Source: CAYVUV01 sp964455095
Lineage (GTDB): Bacteria; Desulfobacterota; Binatia; HRBIN30; CADEER01
Assembly: GCA_964455095.1 (NCBI GenBank)
Contig: CAYVUV010000090.1
Span: forward strand, 1 to 46,808
Length of the DNA stretch: 46,808 nt
Reading direction: 5' to 3'
Both the position numbers and the translations under genes were made by a program. The notes under the pieces were generated by a model. It was not told where the DNA came from. It did not search any database and saw nothing but the letters and a program-made list of their open reading frames with translations. Below are positions 1-7,966 of this stretch, in pieces; within the stretch, counting starts at the first letter, position 1; every line of letters begins with the position of its first letter.

Positions 1-488
1 TTGTCAGCATGCTCGAACCCAACAGCCCCGCCGCAGCAGCCGGCCTGCGACTCGGCGACGTCATTATTGCCTTCAACGGCCAGCCCCTTCACTCAGCGGA
101 CGAGTGGGACAGTCGCCTGCGAGACCAGGCGATTGGGCAAATCCTGAGCCTCTCGGCGGTGCGCGATGGCCGCAGCACGCTCTTCTCAGTCACGACCAGT
201 CGCTATCCCGACGAACGTGCGGACGCACTCGCATGGCAGCTCGGGTTTCGCGTGCGCCAGGGGCAAGAGGGCGTGGAGATTGCCGCGGTCCGGAACAACA
301 GTCCCGCAGCCGCAGTGGGGATCCGGCCTGGCGACCGCATCGCTGCTGTGGGTGGAAAGCCGATCAAAGACCAGGAGGCCTTCCGCCGCGCCCTCTCCGT
401 GCAGCGCGATAAGCAGCGTATCTTGGTCTCAATCGAACGCGGATCTCGTTTGTATCACGTACCGCTGCCGCTCGGGGGCCAGGGCTAG
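1..488 (+). CDS. C-terminal part of an HtrA/DegP-like protein with two PDZ domains (5' end outside window)
   Basis: The reading frame is open to the left edge of the window, so only the C-terminus is visible. Two PDZ domains lie in tandem. The first has the ligand-loop stretch 'PNSPAAAAGLRLGDVI' at its start, and the second has 'NNSPAAAVGIRPGDRI' about 85 residues later. Two C-terminal PDZ domains are the usual tail of periplasmic DegP/DegQ/MucD serine proteases, which degrade or refold misfolded envelope proteins. The trypsin-like catalytic domain, if present, is outside the window, so a non-protease PDZ protein cannot be excluded. No terminator is obvious after the TAG stop. Confidence 0.75.
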   Translation, partial: VSMLEPNSPAAAAGLRLGDVIIAFNGQPLHSADEWDSRLRDQAIGQILSLSAVRDGRSTLFSVTTSRYPDERADALAWQLGFRVRQGQEGVEIAAVRNNSPAAAVGIRPGDRIAAVGGKPIKDQEAFRRALSVQRDKQRILVSIERGSRLYHVPLPLGGQG

Positions 489-1125
489 CCCAGGCGCTGG
501 GCGGGCCTAGCAGGCATCGAGAGAGCCAAAAGGCACAACCGCCATCTTGGACCAGCCCGAGGCATGGTGGAGCGCCAGCAGCTGCACCAGCGGGCTGCTC
601 CTTGGCGCGGCTCCATCTTCGCTTCAGCAACTCGTTAGCCCCTAGTTGCGCTCCGCGTAGTGGCCGATGGTCACGACCACTTGGACGACCGTGCCGGACG
701 ACATCGCGCGGCAGGAACCCATAGAGCGCTACAGCCGCCACCGCAAACGTGGAGACGAGTCAGCTGCATTTATAGGTGGTTAGCCTGACGTGCAATCAAG
801 CACGCGTCGAGTCTTGCACTTCAAGACGCGCTTCGGCCCCGATGTGCATACCAAACCGGCTAACTTGAAACCCCTCAGTTAAAACACCGGCGCCAGAGCG
901 TCGCGCAGCGAGCTAGCGCGCAGCTTCCTTGAATCTCAACCGAGTGCATAATAGACCTTCGTGATCGCTGGATAACATCGTCAGTGGTGCCGAGCATGTG
1001 TGCATCTATTTGCGAGATCGGACGGAATGTCCCTCACCTCCGGCGGCGCGCGCGAGGGCCGCCGGCAACTCAATCTGTTGGCGAAGGGAGTAGATTCGGA
1101 GCGGACGCAAACACAAGGAGGTAGC
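489..1125. other. 637-bp intergenic region, no convincing gene
   Basis: No ORF here looks coding. A 20-codon minus-strand stretch at 642-704 reads 'GTVVQVVVTIGHYAERN' and ends in TAG. It faintly resembles the C-terminus of carboxymuconolactone-decarboxylase-like proteins and may be a gene remnant, but it has no in-frame upstream extension. A promoter for the downstream repeat protein is expected near 930-960 ('CATAAT' occurs there), but no good -35 element lies at the right distance. Confidence 0.4.
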
Positions 1126-2130
1126 ATGCTTCATCGAGTGTTTCTGGGATGGTTGATCTTGTGCAGCTCACTGTCTGCATCGGAATGCTACGGCCAGACC
1201 TTTCCGACGGGGGCGGGTTCCGGTACCTGTCGTGTCGTGTTCGCCGCGACAACGGCTACGTTTTTGGACTGCAACGTCCTGGTCCAAAATGGTGGTGGTA
1301 CGACAGCAACTGTCAATGGAAAGGGAAATCTTATTATCGGGTACAACGAAGATGCGGCTCCCACGAATACGCGTACTGGGTCACACAATCTTATCGTCGG
1401 CCCTGATCACACATACAGCAGCTACGGCGGTATCGTTGCGGGCGGCACAAACACCATTACAAGCCCAGGTGCGTCAGTTACCGGCGGCTTCCTAAATAGC
1501 GCAACGCAGGCCTATTCCTCCGTAACCGGTGGTACTGGAAACACCGCGAGTGGCACGTTTGGAGCCACTGTCACCGGAGGACTCCTTAACACCGCTGGCG
1601 GACCCGCCGCTTCCGTTACTGCGGGTCGCGAGAACCAAGCCACGGGCACCGGCGCTTCCGTGTCTGGAGGTCGCGGCAACATCGCGTCTGGCGATTACTC
1701 AACAGTCGCCGGCGGTGAAACCAACTACACTAGCTACGTTGGGAGCTCGGTAACAGGTGGCAAAGACAACGGTGCGCACTCAGACTATGCATCGGTCACG
1801 GGCGGATGGGGCAATGTCGCCATGGACTTCGGTGCGTCGGTGACGGGAGGGTACCAAAACATAGCTTCCGGGTACCTCTCTAGCGTCACCGCCGGATATC
1901 AGAATGAGGCCGAAAGTAGCTGGTCCTCCGTTACTGGCGGCATTGACAATACGGCGGCAGGCGATTTCCTCAGTAGCGTCACGGGGGGCAGCGGAAACAC
2001 CGCAGGGAATTACGCGACAGTCACCGGTGGAAGCAGCAATAACGCAAGTGGGGCACACTCGGTAATCATTGGCGGCACCGCCAAGCTGTTCACGGAAGAA
2101 TACGAAATTGCGCCAGACCCATTAAACTAA
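1126..2130 (+). CDS. secreted protein with YadA-head-like beta-roll repeats, no membrane anchor
   Basis: The protein is 334 residues. The ATG at 1126 is chosen because it follows an AAGGAGG ribosome site at 1115-1121 and gives a clean Sec signal peptide (residues 1 to about 24, ending near 'ECYGQ'); the longer frame from 1000 has neither. After a short N-terminal domain ('GKGNLIIGYNE', 'GSHNLIVG', 'SSYGGIVAGG') come about 13 imperfect repeats of 15-17 residues of the form S-V-T-G-G-x-x-N-x-A. This is the left-handed beta-roll pattern of YadA/Hia-type trimeric adhesin heads. Unlike those adhesins it has no coiled-coil stalk and no C-terminal beta-barrel anchor, and it stops about 20 residues after the last repeat. 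Function is unknown; an extracellular structural or adhesive role is inferred. Confidence 0.75.
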   Translation: MLHRVFLGWLILCSSLSASECYGQTFPTGAGSGTCRVVFAATTATFLDCNVLVQNGGGTTATVNGKGNLIIGYNEDAAPTNTRTGSHNLIVGPDHTYSSYGGIVAGGTNTITSPGASVTGGFLNSATQAYSSVTGGTGNTASGTFGATVTGGLLNTAGGPAASVTAGRENQATGTGASVSGGRGNIASGDYSTVAGGETNYTSYVGSSVTGGKDNGAHSDYASVTGGWGNVAMDFGASVTGGYQNIASGYLSSVTAGYQNEAESSWSSVTGGIDNTAAGDFLSSVTGGSGNTAGNYATVTGGSSNNASGAHSVIIGGTAKLFTEEYEIAPDPLN

Positions 2131-2171
2131 CGTAATAGTATACATAGAATTCAGGCTACACTGGACAAGGA

Positions 2172-2198
2172 AGGCCGGAAGCAGCGCGCTTCCGGCCT
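2172..2198 (+). terminator. hairpin terminator after the repeat protein
   Basis: A 10-bp perfect stem (AGGCCGGAAG / CTTCCGGCCT) with a 7-nt loop begins about 40 nt after the stop codon. The T-run after it is short and interrupted, so termination may be partial. Confidence 0.6.
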
Positions 2199-2416
2199 CT
2201 CCCCGTTTGGCTAAGCCGGACTGGACGACGCCAGTACGTCGGCGGAGTTCCGGGCGTGTCGGCAACAGCAACATCCCTGCAAGCACTACCTCGTTAGATT
2301 CGCCTCCGGCGGAGTTTGCGCATTTGCGACCAGTTGCGTCCCCGAGCAGGCCTCATACAAAACTACAATGACGTCGGCCACAGTAGAGAATCCGAACCCC
2401 AAGCACGACAAAAGGA

Positions 2417-2449
2417 AAGGGCCGAAGAGCGTCACGCTCTTCGGCCCTT
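2417..2449 (-). terminator. strong intrinsic terminator of the exported-paralogue pair
   Basis: A 15-bp perfect inverted repeat with a 3-nt loop (left arm 2417-2431, right arm 2435-2449) is followed on the minus strand by TTTCCTTTTG. It lies 30 bp past the stop codon of the minus-strand gene ending at 2479. Confidence 0.85.
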
Positions 2450-2478
2450 GAACTGCCACAACCAGAAGAACTGATTGC

Positions 2479-3666
2479 TTACGGAAGCCGGATGATATCC
2501 GTGGTGTCGCGCTCTCCAACGTAGTGGACGTTGAAGGCGGCACTCCCTACTACGGTATCGAGGTTGCCGAGCGCCGAGCGATGGAACTCCTCAGCGATGG
2601 CCAATATGCCGTTGCCATGCTCCTCCGACTTGTCGTCGACGCCGCGAATTCGCGTCTGCCCGGTAAGGGTACCCTGAACATTGACGTTGAAGATGGACCG
2701 AAGGTCATTTCCTGACGCCGGGTCAGTGTCGGTGAGCGAGCGCCTGCCTGTCCCGTCGATGTCAGACAGCGGCAGGTCGCTATAGCAGCGCACCGACGTG
2801 CTGGTGGAGAAGCGCTGCTCGAACTCGTTGAACACCAGGAACTGCACCGTGGTCGGGAAGGTGATCTGGGTGTCGAAGTCCTGCGAGCAGGGAACGATCG
2901 TCAGGTGCGAACGGACGTAGTTGTCATTGATGGGCTCAACCGCATCGTCGAAGAAGTGGTCGAGGATGAGGATGTTGGGGCAGGAGTTGTACTCCTCGCC
3001 AATCACCAGATCCTTGTCGCCATGCCCCTCGGCGCCCTCGATCGCCAGGATTCCGATCGCATTGTACTCGCGGGCATCGAACAGCGCGTCGTTGACGGTG
3101 ACGATGGTCGCCTCGCCCTTGAGGTCGTTGCGGTCGACTGGTGCATCGTCCGGACCGACCTGAACGCACTTGAGCTCGCCAGCAAAGGGCTCTTCTGGAG
3201 CGGGAGGAACCGCGCTGTTCTCGTTGAACTGGCCGTCGACGCCTACCTTGTTCAGCCCATCGAGAGGGAAGAACTGGTCGCCTTCGCTCAGGCGCCAGAA
3301 TACCGGCTGCAGCGCCGTGAGAGCGAAACGGAAATCCGTCTCGATCCAGCCCTCGACGCAGATGCCGCCGATGCCGGCCCCCTGGCAGTCGTCATTCGTG
3401 TTGCAGACTGCTTCGGGATTATTCGTGCAGTGCGAGTTCGCATTCACATAGAAACAGTGCACGTTGATCAGATCGGTGGAGGTGTTGCTGATCTGAATTA
3501 CCGTGTCCGTGTTGGTCGCTTCGTTGTAGACCAGCTTGGGGAATATGATGATTCCCGCCGCCCTGTCGGAGACCACATCGGCCGCTGCCGCTCCCGCCCA
3601 CAGGACCGCCCCTCCCAGGATCGCGCAGACGCCCGAGAGGAAAGGATTCCGCTTCACCGTACGCAT
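2479..3666 (-). CDS. exported protein of unknown function, paralogue A
   Basis: The protein is 395 residues. The start at 3666 is chosen because AAAGGAG lies 7 nt upstream and the Sec signal peptide then begins at once ('MRTVKRNPFLSG', cleavage near residue 29); an in-frame ATG at 3672 sits too close to that site. It is homologous to the proteins at 3739-5046, 45012-46118 and 46166-46808. Shared landmarks in order are 'DTVIQISNTS' (about 54-63), a 'CFYVNANSHC' segment, a Trp-rich 'LTxxQPxxW' segment, 'GELKC', 'LKGEAT', 'YNAIGI', 'CPNxLILxHF', 'PCxxDF', 'QFLVxNEFEQxFS' and a C-terminal 'NVHxxGxRxxxDxIxLP'. A Cys-rich insert follows the NSHC segment. There is no membrane anchor. I do not recognise a named family. 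Export is well supported; function is unknown. Confidence 0.85.
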   Translation of the reverse strand: MRTVKRNPFLSGVCAILGGAVLWAGAAAADVVSDRAAGIIIFPKLVYNEATNTDTVIQISNTSTDLINVHCFYVNANSHCTNNPEAVCNTNDDCQGAGIGGICVEGWIETDFRFALTALQPVFWRLSEGDQFFPLDGLNKVGVDGQFNENSAVPPAPEEPFAGELKCVQVGPDDAPVDRNDLKGEATIVTVNDALFDAREYNAIGILAIEGAEGHGDKDLVIGEEYNSCPNILILDHFFDDAVEPINDNYVRSHLTIVPCSQDFDTQITFPTTVQFLVFNEFEQRFSTSTSVRCYSDLPLSDIDGTGRRSLTDTDPASGNDLRSIFNVNVQGTLTGQTRIRGVDDKSEEHGNGILAIAEEFHRSALGNLDTVVGSAAFNVHYVGERDTTDIIRLP

Positions 3667-3738
3667 TGCCATTCTCCTTTCACCCGTAAGGGAGAAATCC
3701 GCCACTGCCTTTTCCTCGTTCCGAGTTCGCACTGGGCT

Positions 3739-5046
3739 CTACCGATCGGAGAGAATGATCCGATCAACGACTTCGCCATCGCTTCCGGTCAGGCGGTCGC
3801 CCTCGATGTGGATGTTGTGGGCGGTCCGCGTCAGGCGCGAGGTGTTGTCGGCTCGAGTTACACCGGCGACTCCGAGCACACCACCTGCACCAGTGACCGG
3901 AGTGATCCGGGTCTGCGCAACGGTGCTCCCGAGGTTGGCGAAGTGGAACGGCGACAGCTCCGGATTATTCGGGCTGTTGATCTGATACAGGCGGAAGTTC
4001 GCCCAGCACTCGACCGTGGTGCTCGCCGAGAAGGACTGTTCGAACTCATTGGTCACGAGGAACTGGACGGTCACCTTGCCGGGGATCTGGTTCTCGAAGT
4101 CCTCTTGGCAGGGGATGAGCGTCAGGTCAGTGAGCGTCGCGCTGGTCAGCGCGGCCAACTGGCTCGTGGCCGGGTCGACTTCGATTTCGGAGCCGCCGTC
4201 GCAGAACGGCCGATTCTCAGGGCAATCGTCGTCGCTCTGGCAGGGAATCTTCATCGATTCGGCTTCTGAGGAGGCCGGCGGCGTGCTGCGGCAATTGCCG
4301 GCAAAGCCTTGCGCCAAGACCACCGGGTCGGTAGCGCCCTCGGCGAAGTGGTTGAGGATGAGCACGTTCGGGCAGGCATTGTACTGACCGACCGGCTCTT
4401 CGTCAGGCGCGCGGCCAGCGGGCTGATCGAGGCGCAGCTCGTTGCCGGTCTCGCCGGCCAGCTCCGTGCCTTCGATGCCGATGGCGTTGTACTTGGAGAC
4501 GTCACCACCGAACTTGATCGTGGCCTCACCCTTGAGATGGTTGCCACCAACCGGGTTGTCCGAGACGTCGACCTCAATGCACTTGAGCTCGCCGACGAAA
4601 TCGGTCGGAACCGGCGGGATAGCACCCGGATCGAGACCCGCATTCGCGCAGTCTGCCGGGTTGATCTTGTTGTCCTCAAAGCAGGAGTCGCTTGGGTCGA
4701 CGAAGCGTCCCTCGCTCACCAGCCAGTGAGTCGGCTGTTGCTTGGTCAGCCAGATCGTGAAATCGATTTCCTGCCAGATCGGCCGATTGAACGGGCCGGG
4801 AGGCAGGCTCGGATTCGCGAGCGCCGCATTCACGTAGTAGCAGCGCGCGTGCACCATACTGTTCGAGGTGTTCGCGATCTGAATGATCGTATCGGCCGTC
4901 CCGTCCGCTAGGACCTTCGGGAAGGCGAGGATCGATGCTCCCCTCTCCGTCGTGACGTCAGCGCGCGCGCCGGCCGTCCACAATCCCAGCGCCACCGCGA
5001 CCACGCAGAGCCCTGAGAGAAAAGCATTCCACTTCACCGTTCGCAT
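3739..5046 (-). CDS. exported protein of unknown function, paralogue B
   Basis: The protein is 435 residues and is the upstream partner of paralogue A, 72 bp away and probably co-transcribed. The start at 5046 has AAGGAGG about 8 nt upstream; the longer frame to 5079 reads through that ribosome site. The signal peptide starts 'MRTVKWNAFLSGLC', almost the same as in paralogue A, and is cleaved near 'GARADV'. It carries the family landmarks ('DTIIQIANTSNS', 'GELKC', 'LKGEAT', 'YNAIGI', 'CPNVLILNHF', 'NEFEQSFSAST') but lacks the early Cys-rich insert. Instead it has a different Cys segment, 'CQSDDDCPENRPFC', in the second half. Function is unknown. Confidence 0.85.
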   Translation of the reverse strand: MRTVKWNAFLSGLCVVAVALGLWTAGARADVTTERGASILAFPKVLADGTADTIIQIANTSNSMVHARCYYVNAALANPSLPPGPFNRPIWQEIDFTIWLTKQQPTHWLVSEGRFVDPSDSCFEDNKINPADCANAGLDPGAIPPVPTDFVGELKCIEVDVSDNPVGGNHLKGEATIKFGGDVSKYNAIGIEGTELAGETGNELRLDQPAGRAPDEEPVGQYNACPNVLILNHFAEGATDPVVLAQGFAGNCRSTPPASSEAESMKIPCQSDDDCPENRPFCDGGSEIEVDPATSQLAALTSATLTDLTLIPCQEDFENQIPGKVTVQFLVTNEFEQSFSASTTVECWANFRLYQINSPNNPELSPFHFANLGSTVAQTRITPVTGAGGVLGVAGVTRADNTSRLTRTAHNIHIEGDRLTGSDGEVVDRIILSDR

Positions 5047-5437
5047 TTCCCTCCTCCTTTCCAGTCGGCCGAGACTCATTCACCACTCCTTTGCGTTCGA
5101 GCGCACAGCACGCTGCCTCGCGCCTGGAGCGCGCCTGCAGAAGTGGCGCGTTACATACTCAAAATCCAAACGCCTTGTCAAGGGAATACTCCCCAAGTTG
5201 GCTTCGTCTTGCGCGGGTTTCGATCAGGCGGTCCCGCCCGGTACTCGCGCTCTACCGGGATGCCGAAAATCGCCAACTCATCCCCCTCGTCCGCCCCTCA
5301 ATCATAAAGCTCGGACGCGCGGTATAGATCACTTTTGCTCGGCCGCGTCAAATGCAAAACCCGTGAAGCAGGCCGAGGGGGCGTCCGCGACCCGCGGTGG
5401 GCGCATTTCACTCCGGAATTCAAAGCCCACGCGGCCC
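5047..5437. other. 391-bp intergenic region upstream of the paralogue pair
   Basis: It holds the probable promoter of the 5046 gene (listed separately). No coding frame or clear terminator for the dehydrogenase gene ending at 5438 is visible. Confidence 0.4.
5152..5181 (-). promoter_or_regulatory. probable sigma70-type promoter for the exported-paralogue pair
   Basis: On the minus strand a perfect -35 TTGACA (5176-5181) is followed after 18 nt by TATGTA (5152-5157), a weak -10. Transcription would start about 100 nt upstream of the ATG at 5046. Confidence 0.45.
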
Positions 5438-6769
5438 TCAGGCGCGCGTGATCTTCTCGCGCCCTTCGCGGACGTGGCGAGTGGCGTTGCGCGTGTCGAC
5501 CACCAGCCGACTGGCGCGAACGATCAAATCGTAGTCGAAGCAAGAGTGATCGGTGGCGATCAAGCAAGCATCTGCCGCCGCCAGCGTTTCCGCGGTCAAC
5601 GGCACGGACTCGAGGCCGAAATCGTAGCGGCGCGTCGTGCGCAGAACGGGGATGAATGGATCGTGATACCAGACCTCGGCGTGTTTGCGCGCCAGGAGCT
5701 CCATGAGCTTGAGCGCCGGCGACTCGCGGTCGTCATCGAGGTCGCGCTTGTAGGCCACGCCGAGGATGAGTATCCGCGATCCCTTCACGCTCTGTCCGCG
5801 CTCGTTCAGCGCATCGGTCAGCCGTTCCACGACGTAAGCGGGCATGGCGTGATTGACCTCGCCGGCCAGCTCGATGAAGCGCGTGGTCAACTCGAACTGC
5901 CGCGCTCGCCAGGTGAGATAGAAGGGATCGATGGGGATGCAATGGCCGCCGAGACCGGGCCCGGGATAGAACGGAGTAAATCCAAACGGCTTGGTCGCGG
6001 CGGCGTCGATGACCTCCCAGACGTTGAGCCCCATGCGATCGAACAACATCTTGAGCTCGTTCACCAAGGCGATGTTGACGCTCCGATAGATGTTCTCCAG
6101 CAGCTTGGCGGCCTCGGCGATGCTGGCGTGCGAGACGGGCACGACGCGCTCGATCACCGCACCATACAACGCCGCCGCCACCTCCCCGCAGCGCGGGGTG
6201 ATGCCGCCGACGAGCTTGGGAATGGTGCGCGTGTTGAAATCGCGATTGTTCGGGTCCTCGCGCTCGGGAGAGAACGCCAAGTGGAAGTCGCGCCCGGCCT
6301 GCAGCCCGCCCCGCTCGAGGATGGGCCGCAGCACCTCTTCGGTCGTCCCGGGATAGGTCGTGCTCTCCAACACCACCAGTTGCCCGGCGCGCAGATGGGC
6401 GGCGACCGACTCGGCCGTACCGACGACGTAGGACAGATCGGGATCGCGGCTCTCGGTCAGCGGCGTAGGGACGCAGATGAGCACCGCATCGCAGCGCGTC
6501 AGGTATGCATAGTCGACGGTCGGAAAGAACCCCGGTTTGCCGGCATGCCCTGGCTCTGTTCGCAGCAACGGCGCCAAACGTTCCGTCGGGACGTGGCGAA
6601 TGTACGACCGCCCCGCGGTCAGGGCATCGACTTTCACCGGATCGACATCGAAGCCAATGGTAGAAAAGCCCGCCTCGGCAATGGTCGCAGCGAGCGGCAA
6701 GCCGACATAGCCCAGGCCAATGATGCCCACCACCGCCTGGCGGCTCTGAAACTGCTCGATCAAATCCAT
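5438..6769 (-). CDS. wbpA: UDP-N-acetylglucosamine 6-dehydrogenase (WbpA-type nucleotide-sugar dehydrogenase)
   Basis: This 443-residue NAD-dependent enzyme of the UDP-glucose/GDP-mannose dehydrogenase family would oxidise the C6 alcohol of a UDP-HexNAc to the uronic acid, making precursors for O-antigen or capsule. The N-terminal Rossmann motif 'GIIGLGYVGLPLA' is at residues 15-27. The catalytic loop 'PGLGGHCIPIDPFYL' puts the nucleophile at Cys277, and 'GHCIPIDP' is the WbpA form rather than the WecC form. The C-terminal UDP-binding domain is complete. It stands alone: no glycosyltransferase or other sugar gene is adjacent. UDP-glucose or UDP-ManNAc cannot be excluded as substrate. Confidence 0.85.
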   Translation of the reverse strand: MDLIEQFQSRQAVVGIIGLGYVGLPLAATIAEAGFSTIGFDVDPVKVDALTAGRSYIRHVPTERLAPLLRTEPGHAGKPGFFPTVDYAYLTRCDAVLICVPTPLTESRDPDLSYVVGTAESVAAHLRAGQLVVLESTTYPGTTEEVLRPILERGGLQAGRDFHLAFSPEREDPNNRDFNTRTIPKLVGGITPRCGEVAAALYGAVIERVVPVSHASIAEAAKLLENIYRSVNIALVNELKMLFDRMGLNVWEVIDAAATKPFGFTPFYPGPGLGGHCIPIDPFYLTWRARQFELTTRFIELAGEVNHAMPAYVVERLTDALNERGQSVKGSRILILGVAYKRDLDDDRESPALKLMELLARKHAEVWYHDPFIPVLRTTRRYDFGLESVPLTAETLAAADACLIATDHSCFDYDLIVRASRLVVDTRNATRHVREGREKITRA

Positions 6770-6900
6770 ATCCCGCTTCCGCTGCTCTCGATGTGGTTGA
6801 ACGCGGACGGCCGTGCCCCGGCCACCGCGTCATTCGTATAGCGTCTCGGGGTGCGCAAACGCCAGCGACATCTGAAGCCGTGCCGGGTGCGCAAAAACAA

Positions 6901-6932
6901 ACGGGGGACCTCCGTTCCCGGAGGTCCCCCGT
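6901..6932 (-). terminator. intrinsic terminator of the cohesin-like/dockerin gene pair
   Basis: A 14-bp perfect inverted repeat (6901-6914 with 6919-6932, 4-nt loop) is followed on the minus strand by TTTGTTTTTG. It lies about 40 bp past the stop of the gene ending at 6975. Confidence 0.85.
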
Positions 6933-6974
6933 CTTCATCGCACTGCCGTTGCGGCGAGGAGTATCAGGCGCCGA

Positions 6975-7913
6975 CTAGCGGCGACGCCGGCGTCCCCACA
7001 ACAACGCGGCTGGTCCAATCAGCAGGATCAGCGACCGCATCGGATTGCTCTGCTCCACCGGGACGATCGAGCAGCTGTCGTCGTCGCCAATGGCGCCTCC
7101 GCCTCCAGCAGTCGCCGTCGGCGCCGCGGTACGCGTGCGCGTCGCGGGAACAACCTCTGTCTCCGTCGGTCCCGGGGGCACGGTGTTGGTGGGCGTCGCC
7201 GTAGCTGTCGGCGGAACCTCCTCAGTTTCAGTCGGCTCGACAACGCCGGTCTCCGTCGGCGTCGCGGTTGTCGTCGACGTCGGCGTGGCCGTTGCTCCGG
7301 TGGTGTTGGTCGGCGTCGCGGTTGACGTCGCGGTCCTCGTCACCGTCGCGGACGGCCCCGTGGTCGGTGTTGGCGTCGGGGTCGCCGGCAGCGACGCGAC
7401 GATGATGATCTCACCGGGAACACCATCCACCTCGACTTCTGCTCCGGCGTTGTCGCTGACGGCGGCAAAGTCGAACGTCACAGCCACCGTCCCGGTCGGC
7501 GTTCCGAGAGGGATACCGATATCACACGTCGCCAGCACGCCGTCTCCGAGCGGAGGACGCACGGCGGGCGCACCGAGCACGGCCACTTCCAGGTTCAATA
7601 CGCTGTCACTGATCGACCTGCCTGCAAGCAGGTGAGTCGTGCTCAGACGCGGGTCGATAGCGCAGGCAGCGAAGTTGAGTTCCAGCCCGTTGTCACCGAA
7701 GTCGACGTCGGCGCTGGCCGCCGTCGCCTCGTTGTTGCTGCCGGACAACGCCAACATGACGGCCACCGTGCCGCCAGGTACTCCCGTGCCGCCGATGATG
7801 GCGAGCTCCGAGTTTGCCAGCTGCGCGCTTGCGGCGGGCGCTAGCAACATCAGCGATCCGAACAGACCTACTACCCCCAGGCTCAGCCCCTTACTGCCGG
7901 TGATCCGCATCAT
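6975..7913 (-). CDS. cell-surface protein: cohesin-like domain, Thr/Pro stalk, C-terminal anchor signal
   Basis: The protein is 312 residues. The start at 7913 has GGAGG 7 nt upstream; a second ATG follows directly. After a Sec signal peptide ('LAPAASAQ') residues of about 30-165 have the pattern of a cohesin-like beta-sandwich ('GGTGVPGGTVAVMLALSG', later 'DGVPGEIIIV'). Then come about 95 residues rich in Thr and Pro ('TPTPTPTTGPS' style), a likely wall-spanning or glycosylated stalk. The C-terminus is a short acidic Cys motif 'GDDDSCSI', a hydrophobic helix 'LILLIGPAALLWG' and 'RRRRR', the layout of MYXO-CTERM-like sorting tails. The downstream position and 53-bp gap suggest co-transcription with the dockerin-bearing protein. 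The cohesin call rests on pattern, not on a search. Confidence 0.7.
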   Translation of the reverse strand: MMRITGSKGLSLGVVGLFGSLMLLAPAASAQLANSELAIIGGTGVPGGTVAVMLALSGSNNEATAASADVDFGDNGLELNFAACAIDPRLSTTHLLAGRSISDSVLNLEVAVLGAPAVRPPLGDGVLATCDIGIPLGTPTGTVAVTFDFAAVSDNAGAEVEVDGVPGEIIIVASLPATPTPTPTTGPSATVTRTATSTATPTNTTGATATPTSTTTATPTETGVVEPTETEEVPPTATATPTNTVPPGPTETEVVPATRTRTAAPTATAGGGGAIGDDDSCSIVPVEQSNPMRSLILLIGPAALLWGRRRRR

Positions 7914-7966
7914 GACTCGTCCTCCCTCTGCCAAACTCTATTGCTGCTCGTCGGGTCCTCACGGAC

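Noticed and set aside
642..704. Minus-strand gene related to carboxymuconolactone decarboxylase
   Set aside because: Only about 17 residues look suggestive, and no in-frame continuation exists upstream.
1470..2076. CRISPR-like or DNA-level tandem array
   Set aside because: The periodicity is in the protein (15-17 residues) with divergent codons and no constant spacers, so it is a protein repeat.
4883..6841. Long plus-strand frame (652 codons)
   Set aside because: It is antisense to wbpA and the start of paralogue B and has an Arg/His/Asp-rich composition typical of the mirror of a high-GC gene.
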